This document shows positions 56,915-64,000 of a DNA stretch of 64,000 nucleotides, one piece after another (within the stretch, counting starts at the first letter, position 1; every line of letters starts with the position of its first letter). The DNA lies in NCBI RefSeq assembly GCF_021228795.1, contig NZ_CP089309.1:3903501-3967500 (forward strand), written 5' to 3'. Both the position numbers and the translations under genes were made by a program. Below the pieces are notes generated by a model. That model had not been told where the DNA came from. It did not search any database and saw only the letters and a program-made list of their open reading frames with translations. The stretch comes from Thiocapsa bogorovii (GTDB lineage: Bacteria; Pseudomonadota; Gammaproteobacteria; Chromatiales; Chromatiaceae).

Positions 56915-59734
56915 TCAAGCTGTCTGGTACGGGGTAATGGAGACGACCGGATCATCACTCTGACCGGAAGGCCCATCGATCCGCCGGCCGTCAGCGAGGT
57001 TGTAGACCACCTCGTAGCTGTAGGTGCGCTGGGCACGGTCGCCCACATCGACCGACCACGACATGTTCTTCTGGTTCTCGTGGAGCGTCAGCGTCTTGCG
57101 CTCCTCGCGATCTCCATCGACCCAGGTCAGAGTGACGTCGACGAAAGGCGTGTTGGCGAAATCGACCGCGAAGCCGCGGACGATGACCTCGAGCTTTCCG
57201 GGAGTGACGAGCTTGGCTTTGGGAATGAAGAGCTCGGTATCGGCCGTGCGAACCAGTCCCGAGCGGATCGGGTTGCCGTCGGTCGGGTGCCACGTGATCT
57301 CGTAGGTGTAATTTCGGCTGCCGTCGACGTCCAGGGGGACCTCCCAGGAGGCTGTTCGGGAATCCGTGAAGCTCAGGGTCTTACCCTCCCCGCCGTAGGT
57401 CAGCGAAACCGTCACCGCCGGCGTTCGTGTGAAATCGACCAAATTCGAGAGGATGTTGACCCGGAGCTTCGGAACCCCCTTGACCTTGATCGGGATCGCC
57501 TGATCTCCGGTCTCGGTGTGCCACTGCGAATCCTCGAATTGGCCGTTCTTGTAGGTCACGAGGGTCTTGTAGCGGAAGGTACGGCGGGTCGGGTCGCGCA
57601 GAAGGACTTGCCACTCGGCGAAGTCGTCGACCTTCGCGAAGCGATAAGTGCGGTCGAAGACCTGCCCGTTACCGGCGTCGTACTCGAGCGACACGACTGC
57701 CTGCGCTACGTCGCTCCAGTCGCCGGTCGGCACCAGACTGACGTTGAGCACGTCCACCTGCGGCGGCGGAACGACGAATAGGTTCTCGCTCGCGGCGACC
57801 TTCTGGGGCTCGGCCTCGACGACCTTGTCGTCCTTCAGAAAATAGGTGGTTTGAATGTCGACGGCACCGAGCAGTTCGCGCTTGAAGCCGTGCTCCCACT
57901 TGCGGGTTGGGACGAGCTCGGTGAGCTCGAAGGTCCTCTCGATCAACGGATCGCTACGATCCGGATCCGAATAGGACAACTTGACCGTGATGCCGCGGAG
58001 GATCTCCCAGTTGAGCGCCGCCGACGAGACCTCGAGCTCGAGCCGCCCCGGATCGACGATGCTGATGTTCAAGGCCCGGTTGGTCGACATCTCCCATGGC
58101 GTGTACTCGGTTACCCCCCCATCATCGTAGAAGATCCGATAGCGGTGCTCGTACTCGTGCTTGCCGCCGATGATGGCGGGGTCGAACCGCTGTGGGTCCA
58201 TCTCACCGGCGCGGAAGGTGAACGCGGCGTTCGTCGTATGCTCCTCTCCATTGTCGGCCTTAGCGCTGTACTTGAGCTGGATCTCCACGGCTTGGAACGG
58301 AGAAGTCTCGAAGGCGACCATCGCCATTACCGTCACTCCGAGGGTATCGAAGTCGTTGGGGAAAAGCTCGACGACATGACGTCCGATCTCATCGGCGCTC
58401 GCTCCGCTGAAGAAGGTGGCGAGCGTCGCTTGGGCGACCAGCGGCCATTCGACCACCTGGGAGCGATCGATCTTGATCTCGAGCTTCATCGTCGAGTAAT
58501 TGACCGTCTTGCGGACCTTGTAGCGGCTTGTCGGGGGACGCCAGACCTTCGCCGATTGGGCCCGATTGTCCCAGCCGCCACCGAGGCTCCTCATCGAAGA
58601 GCTGATCTGCTTGCTCTGACCACCGTATCCGGTTCTACGATAGAGCGTCACGCGATGTCCGGGACGTACCCGAACCGATGATACTTTGCCCTTGAGGTCA
58701 TCCAGGCTGTCCTGGTCTTCGTCGACCTCGAGGCTGGTCCCCGAGTAGTTTCTTCCATCGTATAGAACGGCTGCCCAACCGGGGTCGCGATCCTGGCTCT
58801 CCTGATCGTCGGAGTCAAATTCGAGGTTCTCGTCGTCGCCCTCGGCCGGCACGAGAAAGCGCTCCTCGATCATGGTGTCGAAGAGATCGAGTGCGTAGTC
58901 CTGAAGAGCCTCGACAATCTCGTCCGGAACGGTTGCATCGCCCTTGTCGATTTGCACCTTGACATCGCCCGACTCGCGCAGCGTCGAGCTGTTGACACCG
59001 CTCTCGCGGAAGGTTTCTACCTCGCGCGGTGTGCACGGGTTGTCGCGATTGGTCTCGGAGATTTTGAGCAAGGTCTTGTGCACGCGCTTCGATTGCCCCG
59101 TCACGGTGATCAGTATCGGTGGCGTACGTGCCCACATCCTGAGGTCGTAAATTACCTGAACCGGCGTCAGGTCGATTCTTCCAGTACCGTCGGTGTCGAC
59201 CATGAGATCCTTCATGAACTCGGCGCCGAGCGCGGTCAGGTCCATATTGAACACTGCGGTCGAGCCGCTCACCAGAGAGGCGGGCGCCTCGGCGAAGCGG
59301 TCGGTGACGAGGAGATCCGACTGCGTCGTCTGCATCTTGACCGTGCCGCCCGAAAGCAACGGATCGGCGAGCTCGACGGTCGGAGCTTGACTGTCGGCGT
59401 ATTCGCGCAGTCGGGAGAACTGCCGATGCCCGCGCCGGCGCGCGTACTCTTCCTCGACCCACTGCTGAAGCTCGGTTCGGGCGCGCTCGGTTGTCTCTTC
59501 GTCAACGGCGAACTGAACATCGAAGTTCATGAACCCCCCGCCCCGCGGTAGCTCGGGATTCTCCGCGCGTTCCTGGTCCGAGACATGGTAGCTCGCGAGC
59601 AGGAATACCGGCCGGCCGTTCTGATCGCGGCGGATGCTCGGCATGGACGGCAGAAGGTAGAAGCGGTACCAGACGGCATCGTCTTGGTAAACGGTGACAT
59701 CGCCAATCTTGCGGATAGCCGGAATCTTCAGCAT
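56915..59734 (-). CDS. Cluster gene 9: PSLYG-domain protein with crystallin-like insert
   Basis: A 939-residue paralog starting MLKIPAIRKIGDVTVYQDDA; ATG 59734 follows GGGGGAAG. The N-terminal domain (WYRFYLLPSMPSIRRDQNGR; APASLVSGSTAVFNMDLTAL) and spacer are followed by a beta/gamma-crystallin-like unit at ~319-400 (AAVLYDGRNYSGTSLEVDED; RVTLYRRTGYGGQSKQIS; WDNRAQSAKVW). A middle domain and five beta-sandwich-like repeats as in gene 8 complete it. Crystallin folds often bind Ca2+; the key residues are not verified. First gene of the minus-strand unit, 149 bases from divergent gene 10. Confidence 0.85.
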   Translation of the reverse strand: MLKIPAIRKIGDVTVYQDDAVWYRFYLLPSMPSIRRDQNGRPVFLLASYHVSDQERAENPELPRGGGFMNFDVQFAVDEETTERARTELQQWVEEEYARRRGHRQFSRLREYADSQAPTVELADPLLSGGTVKMQTTQSDLLVTDRFAEAPASLVSGSTAVFNMDLTALGAEFMKDLMVDTDGTGRIDLTPVQVIYDLRMWARTPPILITVTGQSKRVHKTLLKISETNRDNPCTPREVETFRESGVNSSTLRESGDVKVQIDKGDATVPDEIVEALQDYALDLFDTMIEERFLVPAEGDDENLEFDSDDQESQDRDPGWAAVLYDGRNYSGTSLEVDEDQDSLDDLKGKVSSVRVRPGHRVTLYRRTGYGGQSKQISSSMRSLGGGWDNRAQSAKVWRPPTSRYKVRKTVNYSTMKLEIKIDRSQVVEWPLVAQATLATFFSGASADEIGRHVVELFPNDFDTLGVTVMAMVAFETSPFQAVEIQLKYSAKADNGEEHTTNAAFTFRAGEMDPQRFDPAIIGGKHEYEHRYRIFYDDGGVTEYTPWEMSTNRALNISIVDPGRLELEVSSAALNWEILRGITVKLSYSDPDRSDPLIERTFELTELVPTRKWEHGFKRELLGAVDIQTTYFLKDDKVVEAEPQKVAASENLFVVPPPQVDVLNVSLVPTGDWSDVAQAVVSLEYDAGNGQVFDRTYRFAKVDDFAEWQVLLRDPTRRTFRYKTLVTYKNGQFEDSQWHTETGDQAIPIKVKGVPKLRVNILSNLVDFTRTPAVTVSLTYGGEGKTLSFTDSRTASWEVPLDVDGSRNYTYEITWHPTDGNPIRSGLVRTADTELFIPKAKLVTPGKLEVIVRGFAVDFANTPFVDVTLTWVDGDREERKTLTLHENQKNMSWSVDVGDRAQRTYSYEVVYNLADGRRIDGPSGQSDDPVVSITPYQTA

Positions 59735-59883
59735 GAGCTTCCCCCAATTTGCCAATCGCACCAAGATTCTTGTGCTTAAATGTTAGCAGACGCTCTTGCT
59801 TTTTTTTCTTGGCTCGGGTAGCGATCCCCCGCGGACTGCTTCGGCGACCGTCTCGGTGTCGGTCGAGGTCAGGAGACGCACGA
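59735..59883. promoter_or_regulatory. Divergent promoter region of the cluster
   Basis: 149 bases between gene 9 (minus) and gene 10 (plus), the only place where the cluster's units diverge. AT-richer than the genes, with a T8 run near 59799-59808 and TTAAATGTTAGC near 59774-59785. The ribosome-binding site AGGAGACGCACGA precedes gene 10. No specific -35/-10 pair can be assigned with confidence. Confidence 0.4.
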
Positions 59884-62526
59884 ATGAAAAATCGCTTTTA
59901 CATGGTCGACACCAACCTCGGCGCAACCCGCGTCGACAAGATTCTCCGCCACAAACAACAGTTGCGCATCAAGGAGCCGTTGGGCGCGACGGTGCCGGCC
60001 GCCGGGGATCGCCCGGTGCTCTCCGGCAGGCAGGAGCTCAAACCGAACGCTCTATACGTATCGGCGAATAACCGGCTGATTCGTTACTATTTGCCCCTTT
60101 ACCGCTTGGCCGTCACGGACGGCAAGCCGGAGGTGGAGTTGCGTTATGGCGTCGACGAGGAGACAGAAGAGGTCGGCCGTCTGACCCTGTCCTTGGCCTG
60201 GACGCCGCCACCGGCCGGCCGGGCGTACCGCGTGCTCGCGATGGACCATAGCGCAGTGCCGTTTCTGCGTTATCAGATCCCCGTCGAGAGGGGCGGCGGT
60301 GCCGGCGAGGATACCGTGCCGCTGCAGCCCCTGCAGCAGGAGGGGAATGGGCGGGCCACCTCGGTGACGATCTTCACCGAGAAGGCCCAGTTTGACGCCG
60401 TCTACCAGGCGATGAGCCGTTCCGACCGCGATGCCTCGCTCGTGATCCAGATCGCGACGCGGGTCGGCGTGCGGACATGGCAGCAGGTCGTTGTCGGCGA
60501 TACGGCAAGCAAGAAGGCGCAGGTCAAGGTCCTAGAGCGCCAAGGGGCTTTCTTCACCCAGACATTGAGTCGAGAGAGTCTGGCCACGATGAGGCGGACG
60601 TCGACGACCACCAGTCGAGTGCGGGTCACGGTGCGGCAACCCGAGCCCGGCGAGGAAGCTGACGTCAACGACCTGCGTCGGATGCTCGCGCGGCCGCGCC
60701 AGGGCGCTCGGTTGTCGGCGAGGAATCGCACCCCGCCGCGAATGGCCCAAGTCGCGAGCGGCGCCACGCGGCGCCCGTCCGCGGCCACGAGCCCGCGCAG
60801 AACGGGGGCGCCGCGCCCGCGGGTTGCCGTCGAAAGGACCGTCTCACCATCTACGGTCCGCCTCGCGGCCCCTGTGCTGATGCGCGCCCGCGTTGCTCCG
60901 ACCGCGCCAGTCGCACGCACCACGGTGGCCGCTCGGGCGCCGAGCGCCGCCAGAGTCACGCCCATGCCTACTACGCGCACGTCGGCGTCGACGGCTCGAA
61001 CTGTGACGCCCAGGGTCGCGATCACCAGCGCCAGGGTGTCGGCAACACGCCCGGTTTTTTCATCGGCGGCGCTCGCGCGCGTGAACGCAGTGGCCCTCCC
61101 ACTGGCGGTGGCGAAGAGTGATTTGAAGATCGCTGGCAGAAAGGCCGTGCCGACGAAGATCGCGCTCGATACGCGAGGTAAGCCGGCGATCATCGACACG
61201 GATCTGGAGAACGAGCAAGAGATCCCTTTCAACTTTGACCCTGACGTCGCGACGAATGACGAAGTGTTCGCGATCACCGGCTATCATCGGGGCGGCATCC
61301 ATCTCTTGATACCTGTTCCGTTGTTTGCGGCCTCGGGACGACAGCTCGCCGTCGTCTATCAAGACAATCTGATGCGCGACCTCGTCTATGTGGCGCCAAT
61401 GGAGTTCCGGCTCGCCCGCTACGTTGAAGATCCGTTTCTGCCAGGACTCACCTTTCTGCCGGGGGATTTTTCGACCAGCGCGGGCGAGAGCGAAGCTGAG
61501 GTCTTTTATCAAGTCGTGATGTCCTACCAACTCGAGCCGTGGATCGACCCCGAGGTGATCGAGCTCGCACGTGCTGAGCTGGCGCACCAGGGTCTCGTGG
61601 CGCGCTTTTCGCCGATACTCCCGCGGGAGGCCCGCCTCAAGCTCGACCTCGATATCCTGGGCGATGCGCAGGACCGCGACGAGGCTGAGATCGAGGCCGC
61701 CGTCGGGATCACGGACACGCTGGTACTCGACCACGAGGCCTTCGTACGGCTTTGGCGCGAACGCCTTACGAAGGAAGCAGGGGTCGTACGCGGTCAGGTC
61801 AGCTACCGGTTGTTCGACGGCACCGAGGCCCACAGCGGCGTTGCGATCTCGCTGTGGCAGACCTCCGCAGATGTGTTCGACGTCGACTTCATCGGTCCGG
61901 TGGAGGGTAGCCAGGGGCGGTATCGAGTCCAGTTGCGAAACCGGATCGAGAGTCCGGTGGTGATCGCGGATCCTCCGACTCGAGAGATCCTCGCCGACGG
62001 AGTCGTGGCAGAAGCAGTCAATGGAGCCGCGCTCGCGCAGCGCGTGGTGGCGCCGCAGGAGGTCGTGGAGGTGGACTACCAGGTCACGCCTGCCGACGCC
62101 GCCTTCGCTTCGCTCGAGCCGGTGGTGCTCGGACGCGTACAGCCGAATCCGGGCAGCTTGTTGAGGCTACTGATGTTGACGCCTGGCTATGGCTCGCTGA
62201 GCTTTTCGGTGATGGTTCGAGCCGCCGGGGGAACGTTCGGACCGCCCGCCGAGGGTGCCGAATCCCTTACCGGACTGATGGTCGAGTTCGACGACGGCTC
62301 GGAAGCGAGGCTCACACCCGACCAGTCGGAAGCGGAGGTCAACCTCGTCGGGCGATTGATCGACCAGATTCTCGGCACCGCGGACGATCAGCAGCGTTAC
62401 TTCTACCGGGTCACCAATCTCCATCCGAGTGGCGAGGGGGCTCGCACGGAGTGGCGTGAGGGCCAGGGTACCGATCCTCTCACGGTCGGGACTGCGGTCG
62501 TCAAGCTCGGGCAGTTCGACTTCTGA
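59884..62526 (+). CDS. Cluster gene 10: two diverged PSLYG-type domains
   Basis: An 880-residue protein starting MKNRFYMVDTNLGATRVDKI, ATG 59884 preceded by AGGAGACG. It appears to hold two weak copies of the cluster's N-terminal domain. One is at ~60-210 (NRLIRYYLPLYRLAVTDGKP ... EVGRLTLSLAW). The other is at ~485-690 (YQDNLMRDLVYVAPMEFRLA; TDTLVLDHEAFVRLWRERLT). A basic Ala/Thr/Arg-rich low-complexity linker (~268-400) separates them. The C-terminal part ends with two beta-rich repeats (QQRYFYRVTNLHPSGEG). No signal peptide. It overlaps gene 11 (TGATG). Confidence 0.75.
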   Translation: MKNRFYMVDTNLGATRVDKILRHKQQLRIKEPLGATVPAAGDRPVLSGRQELKPNALYVSANNRLIRYYLPLYRLAVTDGKPEVELRYGVDEETEEVGRLTLSLAWTPPPAGRAYRVLAMDHSAVPFLRYQIPVERGGGAGEDTVPLQPLQQEGNGRATSVTIFTEKAQFDAVYQAMSRSDRDASLVIQIATRVGVRTWQQVVVGDTASKKAQVKVLERQGAFFTQTLSRESLATMRRTSTTTSRVRVTVRQPEPGEEADVNDLRRMLARPRQGARLSARNRTPPRMAQVASGATRRPSAATSPRRTGAPRPRVAVERTVSPSTVRLAAPVLMRARVAPTAPVARTTVAARAPSAARVTPMPTTRTSASTARTVTPRVAITSARVSATRPVFSSAALARVNAVALPLAVAKSDLKIAGRKAVPTKIALDTRGKPAIIDTDLENEQEIPFNFDPDVATNDEVFAITGYHRGGIHLLIPVPLFAASGRQLAVVYQDNLMRDLVYVAPMEFRLARYVEDPFLPGLTFLPGDFSTSAGESEAEVFYQVVMSYQLEPWIDPEVIELARAELAHQGLVARFSPILPREARLKLDLDILGDAQDRDEAEIEAAVGITDTLVLDHEAFVRLWRERLTKEAGVVRGQVSYRLFDGTEAHSGVAISLWQTSADVFDVDFIGPVEGSQGRYRVQLRNRIESPVVIADPPTREILADGVVAEAVNGAALAQRVVAPQEVVEVDYQVTPADAAFASLEPVVLGRVQPNPGSLLRLLMLTPGYGSLSFSVMVRAAGGTFGPPAEGAESLTGLMVEFDDGSEARLTPDQSEAEVNLVGRLIDQILGTADDQQRYFYRVTNLHPSGEGARTEWREGQGTDPLTVGTAVVKLGQFDF

Positions 62527-64000
62527 TGCTCGTCCTAATTCGCGATGGCGACTCCTTTGCGGACGACTCGGACGAAGCGGTTCGGTATCGACTGCCGTCC
62601 GGACTGAGGCCGCTGACCGCGCCAGACGGTTCGAGTCAGGTCGCCCTGAGCCGGAGTCCGGACGGAGGACTGCTCCACCTGCGGCTGACGCCAGTCTGGC
62701 CGAAGCTGGCGGCGGGGGAGCGGCGTGTTTCCTTTGCCGATGGTCGTTTCCGTCTTCTGCTTCGGACTCCAACCGCGTCCGAGAACGGTCAGTGGCGCCG
62801 AACGGCTGCTGTCGGCGATGCGGTCGTCGATCGAAGCGTAAGTCTCGACTCGCTCGAAGTTGCGATTGCCCAGCGTCTCGGCGCCGGCGGCGATGAGGTC
62901 ATCGACGTCGAGGTCGAGCTGAAGGTGCAAGGCTTCGCGCCGACATTCCCCTGGCGTGTGCGTGCCGATGGCCGAATGGTGCAGAGCCAACTCACGGCGC
63001 TTGTAGGCTCATCGCCGGCCGACTGGACACGGATCCAGGATGCGTTTCTCGGGCTTGACACCACGGTATTCACTTGGTACCCGCTGGCACCGGCAGCGCT
63101 GCCACCGCCGAATGACGAGGCGCTGTTGACGATTGCTCTGCACTCCGCGCCTTTCCTGCTGGATGCCGCGGACGACGGGTGGGTCGTTCGGCAGGCGGTG
63201 CCTGAGCATCTGGAATTGAGCCTCCAGGTACCTCGGCTCGACTCCCGGCTGATTGGCTTTCGGTGGTCGTTCTCCGAGTTCCTGGCCGCTCAACCGGATC
63301 CCGCGCGTTACCTGACCGAGATCCGAGAGCCGGCGCCGTTCGAGGCCGCGGAGCTGCTGGTAGTGAACGATGTATTGCTGTCCGACGCCGGCGTGCGCAG
63401 CCTGGAGGTCGAGATCCTCACCGGAGGCCCAACCGGGAGGCTGCGGCATGTGTTCCGCCCCGGTGAGCCAGGGGCAGTGCGGCTGCGTTTCGTGCGAGAG
63501 ACCTTCGAGGTGCTTGCGCTTTCTTGGCGGCTCAAGGCGGCAGTTTACACGCCCAGGGGGACGACGATGACCGAGACCGGCTTCCGGCCGACCGGTCTCT
63601 TCCTCGAAGTGAACACCGCCGCGCTCGGACTCACGCCCCTGCGTTTTCGAGCGGAGCCGGATCTCTTCGATACGCTCGAGGCGTTGGAGGTCGCGGTGGG
63701 TTCTCGAGCTCTGAAGCTGACCGCGGAGTCCCCGGAAGCCTGGGCGGTGGGTCGTCAGCCGCCGCCCGCGGTGGATGTGGCCGCGGTCCTCGCGGGCGGT
63801 CGCCGAGAGCCGATTGGCTCGATACCGATTGGCGAGCGTGGACTTACGGTGGGGGCGACGATTCTCGGTCAGGGCGAGGTTGTCGAGGTCGCGCTGCAGC
63901 CGGCCGCCGACAACGCGAGTCGCGTGGTCTACCATGCGGTTCAAGTGGAGGGCGGACCCTGGCGGACCCTTGAGCTCGATGGCGGAATCGTCTGGCCCGT
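62526..64000 (+). CDS. Cluster gene 11: PSLYG-type protein, partial (runs off window)
   Basis: An open frame from ATG 62526 to the window end (491 complete codons, no stop), overlapping the gene 10 stop in a TGATG arrangement. It starts MLVLIRDGDSFADDSDEAVR and contains YRLPSGLRPLTAPDGSSQVA and FPWRVRADGRMVQSQL, matching the cluster's N-terminal pattern in outline. Repeated beta-rich stretches follow (FEAAELLVVNDVLLSDAGVR). The 3' end lies beyond the window. Confidence 0.75.
   Translation, partial: MLVLIRDGDSFADDSDEAVRYRLPSGLRPLTAPDGSSQVALSRSPDGGLLHLRLTPVWPKLAAGERRVSFADGRFRLLLRTPTASENGQWRRTAAVGDAVVDRSVSLDSLEVAIAQRLGAGGDEVIDVEVELKVQGFAPTFPWRVRADGRMVQSQLTALVGSSPADWTRIQDAFLGLDTTVFTWYPLAPAALPPPNDEALLTIALHSAPFLLDAADDGWVVRQAVPEHLELSLQVPRLDSRLIGFRWSFSEFLAAQPDPARYLTEIREPAPFEAAELLVVNDVLLSDAGVRSLEVEILTGGPTGRLRHVFRPGEPGAVRLRFVRETFEVLALSWRLKAAVYTPRGTTMTETGFRPTGLFLEVNTAALGLTPLRFRAEPDLFDTLEALEVAVGSRALKLTAESPEAWAVGRQPPPAVDVAAVLAGGRREPIGSIPIGERGLTVGATILGQGEVVEVALQPAADNASRVVYHAVQVEGGPWRTLELDGGIVWP

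Noticed and set aside
37873-64000. Extracellular contractile injection system or phage tail
   Set aside because: No sheath, tube, baseplate, spike or AAA+ ATPase gene is visible; the shared domain does not resemble a tail protein I recognise.
37873-64000. Classical autotransporter/adhesin cluster
   Set aside because: No signal peptides, beta-barrel domains or sortase/LPXTG-like signals in any of the paralogs.

Overview
The window is high-GC DNA with gammaproteobacterial gene content. An SXT/R391-like integrative conjugative element (ICE), many IS66 and serine-recombinase insertions, a type 2 BREX remnant and a P450 together suggest a Chromatiaceae-like purple sulfur bacterium. That assignment is inference; no rRNA, tRNA or CRISPR array was seen.

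Layout. (1) 1-4962: a PASTA-domain membrane-protein gene split by a complete IS66-family element (125-2650) with a perfect 8-bp target duplication, followed by two unrecognised genes. (2) 5052-29397: a remodelled ICE transfer region. On the minus strand, reading leftward, are a duplicated MobI-like gene, the MOBH relaxase traI, the coupling protein traD, a small unknown gene, a DUF4400 gene, traL-traE-traK-traB, then dinB and a cytochrome P450 where traV/traA/traC/traW/traU/traN would be expected. On the plus strand are a parM/parR-like partition pair, a double-SLT lytic transglycosylase, FlhD/FlhC-like activators (SetD/SetC type), then traF-traH-traG. A DUF1778-GNAT toxin-antitoxin pair lies between the DUF4400 gene and traL. 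traG is broken by a 306-bp element flanked by a 5-bp target duplication, so the ICE looks defective. (3) 29543-37168: an acetyltransferase, a decayed YgjP-like peptidase, a frameshifted brxHI helicase and an N-terminally truncated brxD (type 2 BREX remnant). These end in an IS4/IS1634-type transposase gene that is itself interrupted by a serine-recombinase element. (4) 37556-64000: a second copy of the 306-bp repeat, then a ~26-kb cluster of eleven large genes I cannot assign to any described system.

The 37.8-64 kb cluster is the most interesting part. Nine of its eleven genes encode large proteins (about 490 to 1105 residues) that share variants of one N-terminal domain (landmarks: an xYYLPxxPRIA strand early, then PSLYGDxRAxF, then YAGLxPAYxxKIxID). 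Most then have a middle domain with a PQG landmark and up to five ~90-residue beta-sandwich-like repeats ending in a Y-x-Y-x-V strand. One paralog carries an OmpA-like peptidoglycan-binding insert, another a beta/gamma-crystallin-like insert. A subtilisin-like protease with an intact catalytic set but no visible signal peptide is encoded within the cluster. The genes form three tightly packed transcription units: five plus, four minus, then two plus running off the window. The shared architecture suggests a multi-subunit assembly built from paralogous parts, possibly matured by the protease; this is inference. The last gene (62526 onward) has no stop codon in the window.
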